Positions 1 to 5,685 of a DNA stretch of 7,442 bases are shown piece after piece. Source of the DNA: DASYRM01 sp036004405 (GTDB lineage Bacteria > Acidobacteriota > Vicinamibacteria > Vicinamibacterales > UBA2999). The stretch covers positions 1-7,442 of the forward strand of contig DASYRM010000156.1 in assembly GCA_036004405.1 (NCBI GenBank), given 5' to 3'. Made by a program: the position numbers and the translations under genes. A model generated the notes under the pieces. That model was given only the letters and a program-made list of their open reading frames with translations, did not search any database and was not told where the DNA came from. Position 1 is the stretch's first letter. The number at the start of each line of letters is the position of its first letter.

Positions 1-141
1 GCGCATCATGCCGCCGCGAAACCGTTCGTCTGGACCAAGAGCGCCGACGACATCCTCGCCAGCATTGCGCGCTTCGCCCAGAGAACCCTCGATCTGCAGG
101 CCGCGCCACTTATTGCGCGAACCACGCGGACAGGACACTAG
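1..141 (+). pseudogene. IS630-type transposase, C-terminal end (partial at window edge)
   Basis: Frame 1 is open from the first base to a TAG at 139-141 and encodes 46 residues. The segment KPFVWTKSADDILASIARF (residues 7-25) matches, from memory, the C-terminal signature of IS630-family (Tc1/mariner-like DDE) transposases, which typically read FVWTKTADEIL...IARF and often finish in TGH; this frame also ends RTGH. The DDE catalytic core would lie to the left of the window, so it is not possible to say whether the full gene is intact or a remnant. The tail between RFAQRT and the final TGH is longer than I remember for many relatives. No terminal inverted repeat was recognised in 142-218. Its position directly beside the low-GC TIR gene fits an insertion-rich island edge. 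Confidence 0.72.
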
Positions 142-218
142 ATGTGCCGCGAATTCTCTAACCGCTAGGCAAGGACGATGCCCTGTCCTCTTTGAACTTG
201 TCGACAGCCAGGTCGAAT

Positions 219-1397
219 CTAATTCGGTGTGATCGCAGGCAGCCGACCACGACGAATCGCGGCGATGGTTGCGGGAGCATCTGTGAACGCGAGCTGCTGA
301 ATCCCCTCCAGTTCGAATGGCAATTCTGATTGCTCGCAGAGAATCGGATATATCGGCTTGTCGTTCTTGATGAAATACCGATATTCCTTTCTTACATACT
401 TCGACTTAACGGCGTCCGGAGTCACACAGAGAACCATCCGCTGGCATGTTTTCAGCGCTAAGTCGATGGCATCCATCCAATCGTCCCCCCCGTCGATATA
501 CTGCTGATCGACCCAAACCGTGAGCTGTGCGGCTCGTAGTCGCTCGACCATGATCTTTGCGTAGCGATCCCAGTCGTTGCGGCCATACGATAGGAAGATC
601 GTTTGAGGGCCAAGCGTATCCGGCGTGTCCGGAGAGGTTGCAACCGCTGTCGGCGTGACCACCAGCTGCCGCGAATAGCCCATATTCTTAAGTGCCAGAG
701 CCGCAGCAATTACACCCGACAGAAAACCGACCGCAACACCGAGAGGCAGGAGGTTGAAGGCCGTCGAGGCAACAAGTGCCGAGCCCGTCAGAACGGCGAC
801 GACCGTGACCCCGATAACACGTTGCCGGATGGCTCGGTCGCTACGCTTTACGTACTCAAGAATAACGGACGCCAGCGGTACGTGTGCCCTTGAGGCTAAC
901 TCCTTCGCCTCTTTGAGCTCTACGCTCGACAGGAGGAGACTAGGATGATGATTGTGGCGCTCCCAGTCCAGGGACCGTGCCAGGAGCCGGGTCTCATGGC
1001 TGAGAGCATCGACATCCAGTTCGAGCGCCTGCCTAATCGCTTCGACGGCGGAACCAAACTCCCGATCGTCGAGGGCGAGTATCCACTGAGCCTGCGCGAC
1101 GGCACTAGGCAACAACTCGGTCGGGACGTTCTCTCTTAAGACAGGGATTACGCGCTTGCCAAGATCAGCTCCGTATTTCAGTTCTTGAAGACATGTGGCA
1201 GATGTGACCGATGCTGGGCTGATTACGAAAAGGAACGCCGAAGATGATTCGATAGCGGGAAAGATACGGCCCCAGTCGGACGCCGGCAGATTCTCTTGCC
1301 AGTCCCAAATCTTGTATTCGGGTGAGTCGAGTGCAGCACACAAACGCGCGGCAAAGTCGCGATCAGCGTTTGCGTAGGCGATGAACAGTTGTTGCAC
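219..1397 (-). CDS. Membrane protein with two TIR domains (TIR - TM hairpin - TIR)
   Basis: This 392-residue protein has a TIR_2-type domain at each end. Domain 1 (about 1-120) starts with LFIAYAN and has the SPASVTSATCLQEL block, with E72 in the position of the catalytic glutamate of NAD-cleaving TIRs. Domain 2 (about 264-378) starts with TIFLSYGRND and has E338 in SKYVRKEY. Residues 130-192 resemble the helical linker (HxTRLLxRxLxWER...SLLL...LxEA) that I recall between TIR and membrane segments in bacterial TIR-WD40 or TIR-NTPase proteins. Two hydrophobic helices (about 194-213 and 217-236) form a tight hairpin, which would put both TIRs in the cytoplasm. The start is GTG, because an in-frame TAG lies 12 bp upstream and the TIR fold begins at residue 4. 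There is no Shine-Dalgarno sequence. The gene is AT-richer than its neighbours (25 of 60 bases are G/C at 361-420), suggesting transfer. An immune or cell-death role is inference; signalling is the alternative. Confidence 0.9.
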   Translation of the reverse strand: MQQLFIAYANADRDFAARLCAALDSPEYKIWDWQENLPASDWGRIFPAIESSSAFLFVISPASVTSATCLQELKYGADLGKRVIPVLRENVPTELLPSAVAQAQWILALDDREFGSAVEAIRQALELDVDALSHETRLLARSLDWERHNHHPSLLLSSVELKEAKELASRAHVPLASVILEYVKRSDRAIRQRVIGVTVVAVLTGSALVASTAFNLLPLGVAVGFLSGVIAAALALKNMGYSRQLVVTPTAVATSPDTPDTLGPQTIFLSYGRNDWDRYAKIMVERLRAAQLTVWVDQQYIDGGDDWMDAIDLALKTCQRMVLCVTPDAVKSKYVRKEYRYFIKNDKPIYPILCEQSELPFELEGIQQLAFTDAPATIAAIRRGRLPAITPN

Positions 1398-1406
1398 AAG
1401 AACCGG

Positions 1407-1412
1407 ATTCTA
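1407..1412 (-). promoter_or_regulatory. Putative -10 element of the TIR gene (leaderless start)
   Basis: On the minus strand the sequence reads GGTAGAAT, then nine bases, then the GTG start. TAGAAT matches the bacterial -10 consensus at five of six positions. A transcript starting six to eight bases downstream would have almost no 5' leader, which fits the lack of a Shine-Dalgarno sequence. No convincing -35 hexamer is seen at 16-18 bp spacing. The remainder of the 137-bp gap (1398-1534) shows nothing recognisable. Confidence 0.4.
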
Positions 1413-1534
1413 CCGCATCGAGAAATCACTCTGGGCGCTGTCCTGATATGGCTGTATCACTCCCTGGTAGTCGCCTTGTGTTGACCTATCTGGTCGGCGT
1501 CGGTTTAGGCTGCTAGCCGTTTATGAGATGGCCT

Positions 1535-2359
1535 CTAGTTTTCGGCGGGACGCTCCACGCGATCGACGACCAGAAACTCGGTATCCACCTGCTCACTCCG
1601 GAGCCGGAGGCCCAGCTGCTCCTGGAGGGCGGTGAAGACCGAGACACTGTCGTCGGGTGCGACCGGTGCCTGGGTGAGCGGCGCGCTCGACCGCGCATCG
1701 GCGGTCCACGCCACGTTGGCGTCGAACAGACCGGTGAGGCCGGTGCGATCCACGACGGGACGCGCCACGCGCCGCGACAGGATCGTGGCCAGGTCGGCCA
1801 GCGGTCGCGCGTTCATGCGAATGAGCCGATCGGTTCCCGACATCCGCCCGCATGGCGGCCTCGCGTCCACCACCGGCGGCGGTGCGGCGGGGTCCGGGGC
1901 CGGCGGGCACGGCTCCGGGTGACGGCGCAGCTCCGGCCCGAGCGACCCGTTCGGCCGCACGCGCACGAGCGCAAAGCCCGCAACCGGCCGCGTCTCGCTG
2001 TGCAATGCGAGCTTGAAGCGGTCTGCGAGCAGCGCCCGCATCATCGCGTGGAGCTGCGCTTCGGGCACGGCGTCGGCGGCCTTTGCCTGGATGTCGTAGC
2101 GCTCGCTGTCGATCCAGCCGGGGCCGCCCGTCACGCGGAAGGCCGGCACCTCGTGGACGACTTGAATGATGAACCGGAGCGGGACGTTGCGGACCACGAA
2201 GCGGCCGTTGGGTTGGGCGCCGATCGAGCCGTCGTCGTCGGTCGCGAGGCTGCGCCTGACGGACGCGACTTCGAATTGCGGAAAGGCGGGGGACTGTGCC
2301 CCCGGAGTAGAGCCGGTGGCGGCGAAGCAGAAGGCGAGCACGAGACCCGTGCGCCGCAT
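1535..2359 (-). CDS. TIGR03435-family secreted protein of Acidobacteriota
   Basis: The protein has 274 residues. A signal peptide is evident (MRRTGLVLAFCFAATG..., likely cut near GAQS at about residue 22). The mature part carries the hallmarks of the TIGR03435 family: FEVASVRRS near the N-terminus, then ERYDIQAKA, MMRALLADRFKLALHSETR, a Pro-rich linker with a paired Cys region (CPPAPD...PPCGRMSG), RPVVDRTGLTGLFD, and the terminal FTALQEQLGLRLRSEQVDTEFLVVDRVERP block. Length and ends are typical of a full-length member. The family is found in many paralogues in Solibacter-like and other Acidobacteriota; its function is unknown, and some members are fused to or encoded beside regulators or peptidases. 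Export to periplasm or outside is inferred from the signal. It diverges from the MFS gene with 25 bp between start codons. The start ATG is supported by the signal peptide that follows directly. Confidence 0.93.
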   Translation of the reverse strand: MRRTGLVLAFCFAATGSTPGAQSPAFPQFEVASVRRSLATDDDGSIGAQPNGRFVVRNVPLRFIIQVVHEVPAFRVTGGPGWIDSERYDIQAKAADAVPEAQLHAMMRALLADRFKLALHSETRPVAGFALVRVRPNGSLGPELRRHPEPCPPAPDPAAPPPVVDARPPCGRMSGTDRLIRMNARPLADLATILSRRVARPVVDRTGLTGLFDANVAWTADARSSAPLTQAPVAPDDSVSVFTALQEQLGLRLRSEQVDTEFLVVDRVERPAEN

Positions 2360-2395
2360 GACGCTCTAGGCTATCCTGTTTTCGATGCCTCCCAA
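2360..2395. promoter_or_regulatory. Putative overlapping divergent promoters (TIGR03435 gene / MFS gene)
   Basis: Only 25 bp separate the two divergent ATG codons (2359 minus, 2385 plus). Minus strand: TTGGGA (2395-2390), 16 bp, TAGCCT (2373-2368), then eight bases to the ATG. Plus strand: TATCCT (2372-2377), then seven bases to the ATG at 2385. The two -10-like hexamers overlap, so the promoters would compete. Neither gene has a Shine-Dalgarno sequence, so both would be near-leaderless. The matches are modest (four of six consensus bases), hence low confidence. Confidence 0.33.
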
Positions 2396-3469
2396 TTGAT
2401 CTCTCCGCCGTAACCTTCAGCTCTACCTGCCGTATCACGTCGCCTCGCTCGAGGGCGTGATGCACGGCGTCTACCTCGTCTGGCTCGTACATGAGCGCGG
2501 CTTTTCGCCGGCGCTGGTGGCCACGGTGCTGGCCGCGGGCGATCTCTGCGTGTTCGCGCTCGAAGTCCCCACCGGCTGGGTGGCCGATCGTCTGGGCCAT
2601 CGTGTCAGCCTCATCATCGGTTCGTTCGTTCAGGTGTGCGCGATGCTCGTGTTCTGGCTCGCGGCCACGCCGCCAGCGCTGCTCGCGGCCTCGCTCCTCG
2701 TGGCGGTTGGCGACGCCTCTCGCTCCGGCGCCGACGAGGCCTTGCTTTATCGGAGCTGCGCGGCGCTGGGGCGCGAACACGACTTTCAGGCCATCGAGGC
2801 GCGGACGCGGTCGGTCGGCTTGATCGCGCTCGTGCTGCTGCTGGTGGGCGGGGCGGTCTCGTTGCCGTCGCCGGCTACGCGGCGGCCTGGGTCACGGAGA
2901 TCGCGCTGTGCGCGACGGGTCTGGCCATGGCCTGGTTCATGGTCGAGCCGCCCGCGAGTCTGGCGATCGCCGGCCATGCCGACGACGATGGCCAGCCGGC
3001 GTCGCGACAGGCGCGCAGGTGGTCGATCTTCCTGTCGCTGATCGTGCCAGGCGCCGTCCTCGATGGCCTGGCTTCGGTCGCCGCGTTTCTCGCGCAGACC
3101 AGGGCGGACGCCGAAGTGGCGCGCGTGACAGCGCTCGTCGCCGCGATGACCCTGAGCGAAGCGGCGGGGGCGTGGATCGCCGCACGCGTCTGGCGCAACG
3201 ACGGGCGCCTGCACCTGCTGCTCCTGGCATGCGGCACCGCCGTGCTTGCGGCGGCGCTGGTGAGTTCAGCGGGAGTAGCAGCGGCGGCCGTGGCCCTGGC
3301 CCTTTTCCCGGGCCTGATTCACCCGCTGCGCGCCGCCGCCCTCCAACGCGTGGCGGCCGACGGCGTGCGCGCGCGAATCGCGTCGTTCGCCAGCGCGTGC
3401 GATATGGCGTGCACGACGCTCGGGTTGCTCGCGGCCGGCGCGCTGAGCGCCCGCCGCAGGCCCCGCTAG
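2385..3469 (+). pseudogene. MFS transporter, disrupted by a stop codon and a frameshift
   Basis: Reassembled across two lesions, this is a major facilitator superfamily transporter of about 360 residues. The N-terminus NLQLYLPYHVASLEGVMHG forms helix 1. The loop between helices 2 and 3 is EVPTGWVADRLGHR, the classic MFS loop motif (D-R-x-G-x-R type). Lesion 1: ATG at 2385 is followed by an in-frame TGA at 2397 (codon 5), after which the MFS reading continues without interruption. Lesion 2: around 2850-2864 the frame moves by one lost base (or two gained); reading changes after VLLLVGGAV and resumes as VAVAGYAAAWVTEIAL. The second half gives helices 6 to 11 and stops at 3467-3469, so a twelfth helix is missing. 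GTG at 2457 could start a shorter product but would cut through helix 1. The substrate cannot be told. Sequencing error could explain one lesion, less easily both. Confidence 0.83.
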
Positions 3470-3484
3470 CGTCGTGCACGGGAT

Positions 3485-3955
3485 CTAGTGCTTCGCGTGC
3501 GCGAGTTCCGACACGTCGGGCACTTCCTCTCCAAGCGCGTTCGCGAGGTCCATCTGATGCTCCTGCTCCTGCCGCAGGATCTCGCGGATGTCCTCGGCGA
3601 TGCCGTATTCCTGCATCGCCTCGCACTGCTTGACCCGCTCGCGGTAGTTCCTGACCGTCTCGTTTTCGTTATCGAGGTCGAACCGCAGCAGGTCGCGCGG
3701 CTTCTCCGACATCTTGACCTCGAGCGCCTTGGTCGTGGGCGTGCCGCCAAGATAGTCGATGTGTTTGGAGATCTTGAGCGCGTGCGCCAGTTCCTGCGTC
3801 GCGTGCTTCTCGAGCTCCTTCGCAATCGCCATGTACTCGGCGCCCTTCAGCACCTGCGAGTACACGACGTAGGCGATCACCGCCTGATATTCGCGCGCGA
3901 GGTCACCGTTGAGCGCGGTGATGAGGTCCTTGCGCGTCATCGTTGCTGTGGCCAT
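3485..3955 (-). CDS. Ferritin-like diiron protein (bacterioferritin-related)
   Basis: The 156-residue protein is a four-helix ferritin-like domain. All expected diiron ligands can be placed: E22 (LAREYQA), E55 and H58 (QELAHA), E97 (DLDNENETVRNYRE), E130 and H133 (EQEHQ). This is the bacterioferritin/Dps-like pattern, and the length agrees with bacterioferritin. No obvious haem-ligand methionine can be assigned by eye, so the name bfr is not given. It probably oxidises and stores ferrous iron or removes peroxide in the cytoplasm. The ATG at 3955 was chosen because GGTGGGGGAA lies just upstream; an in-frame ATG five codons later is a weaker alternative. The gene follows the BON gene by 13 bp on the same strand, and its ribosome binding site starts immediately after that gene's TAG, so the two are almost certainly one operon. 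Its end converges on the MFS gene with 15 bp between stops. Confidence 0.9.
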   Translation of the reverse strand: MATATMTRKDLITALNGDLAREYQAVIAYVVYSQVLKGAEYMAIAKELEKHATQELAHALKISKHIDYLGGTPTTKALEVKMSEKPRDLLRFDLDNENETVRNYRERVKQCEAMQEYGIAEDIREILRQEQEHQMDLANALGEEVPDVSELAHAKH

Positions 3956-3968
3956 ACGTTCCCCCACC

Positions 3969-4517
3969 CTAATTGGTGCCGCCCGTGATCTGTACTTCGG
4001 TGGCCACGCGCTTGACGCCGGGCACCGCACGCGCCACCTGCACGGCTTCGAGGTGGGCCTCCAGCGAGCTGGTCTTGCCGGCCAGCAGCACCACGCCCTT
4101 GTTCACCGACTGCAGTTTGATGCCGCTCGCGTTCACCTGCTTGTTGGCCTTGAAGGCCGCGGCAACGCTCTCCTGGATTTGTGCGTCGCTGCGCTCCACC
4201 GCCTTCTTCGCCGTCTCGGGGACCACCTGGAGCAGGTTCTTGACGTCCTTCACGCCGTCCACGCCGCGTGCCGTCATTTCGGCCTTGGCTCTTTCGCTCT
4301 CGGTCGGCACCTTGCCGTGCAGCGTGACGACGCCCATCACCGTATCCACGTTGAGATCGGACGCGCTGAGGCCTTCGGCGGTCATCAATGAGATCTTGGT
4401 TTTCATCGTCAGCCAGGCGTCGGGCGCGTCGGCCGCGTGGGCCCATGCGGCGGCGGCGGCCACGAAGAGCGGCGCGGCGATAGCGACGCGAACGGCACGC
4501 ATGAGTGTGCGTTTCAT
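3969..4517 (-). CDS. Exported protein with two BON domains
   Basis: The protein has 182 residues. A clear signal peptide (MKRTLMRAVRVAIAAPLFVA, cleavage likely after AHA at about residue 28) sends it to the periplasm. Two BON domains follow: about 33-100 (AWLTMKTKISL...LNVDTVMGVVTLHGKV...GVKDVKNLLQVV) and about 108-178 (IQESVAAAF...IKLQSVNKGVVLLAGKT...VPGVKRVATEVQI), each with the glycine-containing GVVxLxGK strand typical of the family. The closest well-known architecture is the OsmY/DolP type, which binds anionic phospholipid and supports envelope integrity under stress. The ATG is preceded by GGAGGGAA at good spacing, so the start is firm. It is the first gene of an operon with the ferritin-like gene. 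The upstream region from 4518 to 4637 contains no other gene; a weak TACAAC lies at about 4534-4539 on the minus strand, but no promoter can be called firmly. Confidence 0.93.
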   Translation of the reverse strand: MKRTLMRAVRVAIAAPLFVAAAAAWAHAADAPDAWLTMKTKISLMTAEGLSASDLNVDTVMGVVTLHGKVPTESERAKAEMTARGVDGVKDVKNLLQVVPETAKKAVERSDAQIQESVAAAFKANKQVNASGIKLQSVNKGVVLLAGKTSSLEAHLEAVQVARAVPGVKRVATEVQITGGTN

Positions 4518-4637
4518 CGTCGTTCCCTCCAACAGTTGTAGAACCTGCACCGACTGAGCGGGCGCCACGGGGTGTAGGCGTTGCGCTGGGTCCGCGCTCG
4601 CCCGCTCCCGTGCCGTGCAAGAGCAAGAGGCGGGCCG

Positions 4638-4673
4638 AAAAAAAAGAACGGCCGGGCTTTTGGCCCGGCCGTT
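4638..4673 (-). terminator. Rho-independent terminator of the hydrolase gene
   Basis: A perfect 11-bp GC-rich stem (AACGGCCGGGC at 4647-4657 paired with 4663-4673) encloses a five-base loop. Read on the minus strand it is followed by C and eight T residues (4645-4638). This is a textbook intrinsic terminator for transcripts coming leftward from the hydrolase gene, whose stop codon is 58 bp upstream. It separates that transcription unit from the BON/ferritin operon. Confidence 0.87.
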
Positions 4674-4686
4674 ATGTCGCACGTAG

Positions 4687-4728
4687 AGGCGGACCTTCAG
4701 GTCCGCCTGATCCACTAGATCCGCCTGA
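4687..4728. repeat. Nine-base-pair hairpin overlapping an 18-base-period direct repeat
   Basis: AGGCGGACC (4687-4695) pairs perfectly with GGTCCGCCT (4700-4708) around a four-base loop. The right arm overlaps a direct repeat, TCCGCCTGA at 4702-4710 and again at 4720-4728, separated by TCCACTAGA. It lies between the hydrolase stop and the terminator, so the hydrolase mRNA would end in two hairpins in tandem. It may protect the 3' end or be a REP-like dispersed palindrome; only a genome-wide search could tell. Confidence 0.5.
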
Positions 4729-4731
4729 CCC

Positions 4732-5628
4732 TCACGCGCGGACGTACATGTTGAACCACTCGATCGTCCGCTTCCATGCTGCATCGGCCGCCGCCTTGTT
4801 GTAGCGCGCGGGCGTCGCGTCGTTGTTGAAGCCGTGCACGGCGCCGGCATAGACGTGCCCCTCGTACTTCACGCCCGCGGCCTTCAGCGCCTTCTCGTAC
4901 TCCGGCCATGCGGCCACCAGGCGTGCGTCCTCGCCGCCGTGGTGCACCAGCACGGCGGCCTTGATCTTCGGCACGTCCGCCGTCATCGGCGCGCCGCCAT
5001 AGAAGGGGACCGCCGCTGCGAGGTCTGCCCCCATGCGCACGGCCAGCGCGTTGGCAATGCCGCCGCCGAAGCAGAAGCCCGTCACGCCCAGCTTGCCGGT
5101 GCTGTCGGGCCGCGACTTCAGCCACACGGCGGACGCGTAGAGGTCTTCGGCCATCTTCGTGCGATCGACCTTGGCGAACAGCGCGCCGCCCTCGTCGTCG
5201 TTGCCCGGATAGCCGCCCACCGACGTGAGACCGTCCGGCGCGAACGCCATGAAGTTGTCCACGGCCAGCCGCCGGGCGATGTCTTCGATGTGCGGGTTGA
5301 GGCCGCGGTTCTCGTGCACCACCAGAATGCTCGGCAGCTTGTTGGTGCCGGCGCTCGCCGGCCGCGCCAGCAGTCCCTTGATGCTGCCGTTGCCGTTTGG
5401 CGACGCCACCGTGATCCGCTCGGCCTTGATGCGCGGATCGGTGGGCGACACCTGCTGTGCCGCCGCGTAGTTGGGCGTCAGCGCTTCGATCATCGCCGTG
5501 ACCGCGACGCTCGTGGCGGCAATCGCGTTGACGCGCGTCATGAAGGCGCGGCGGTCGATGTGGCCGTGAATGTACTGGTTGTAGGCCTCGATGGCCTCGG
5601 CCGGCACGGTCTGGGTGGTCGGCTCCAT
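4732..5628 (-). CDS. Dienelactone hydrolase family protein with Tat-like leader
   Basis: The 298-residue alpha/beta hydrolase has the dienelactone hydrolase triad: nucleophile C186 in GFCFGGG, D234 in HHGGEDAR and H265 in AVHGFNND. E106 in VVHENRGL matches the glutamate that positions the nucleophile in the Pseudomonas enzyme. The N-terminus is longer than in cytosolic enzymes. Residues 25-31 (DRRAFMT) resemble a twin-arginine motif, followed by a hydrophobic stretch (VNAIAATSVAVTAMIEAL) and AAAQQ, a plausible cleavage site, so export folded through Tat is likely. The usual reaction is hydrolysis of cyclic enol-lactones such as 4-carboxymethylenebut-2-en-4-olide, but homologues of this leader-bearing subgroup have broad or unknown substrates and no catechol-pathway genes are nearby. 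AGGAGG lies nine bases before the ATG, so the start is firm. It follows the 354-residue gene by 57 bp on the same strand and ends before a strong terminator. Confidence 0.93.
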   Translation of the reverse strand: MEPTTQTVPAEAIEAYNQYIHGHIDRRAFMTRVNAIAATSVAVTAMIEALTPNYAAAQQVSPTDPRIKAERITVASPNGNGSIKGLLARPASAGTNKLPSILVVHENRGLNPHIEDIARRLAVDNFMAFAPDGLTSVGGYPGNDDEGGALFAKVDRTKMAEDLYASAVWLKSRPDSTGKLGVTGFCFGGGIANALAVRMGADLAAAVPFYGGAPMTADVPKIKAAVLVHHGGEDARLVAAWPEYEKALKAAGVKYEGHVYAGAVHGFNNDATPARYNKAAADAAWKRTIEWFNMYVRA

Positions 5629-5685
5629 GGCGGGTCCTCCTGCTGAACCTCGAAAGGCGTAGGGGGCGAAAGCAGGCGGAATGTA

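Noticed and set aside
8..232. Plus-strand open frame with an ATG at 8
   Set aside because: It overlaps the transposase C-terminal frame (1-141), which has a recognisable signature; the 8-232 product is low-complexity Arg/Pro/Ser and resembles nothing.
1523..2413. Long plus-strand open frame opposite the TIGR03435 gene
   Set aside because: It is an antisense shadow caused by high GC; its product is His/Arg/Gly-rich without any domain, whereas the minus-strand frame matches a known family end to end.
1593..2780. Minus-strand open frame of about 395 codons spanning the divergent start region
   Set aside because: It covers both the TIGR03435 gene and the opposite strand of the transporter, with Arg-rich shadow composition.
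3473..3480. CGTGCACG palindrome between convergent stops, also seen at 6842-6849
   Set aside because: An eight-base palindrome is expected by chance at this GC content and has no flanking T-run or longer symmetry.
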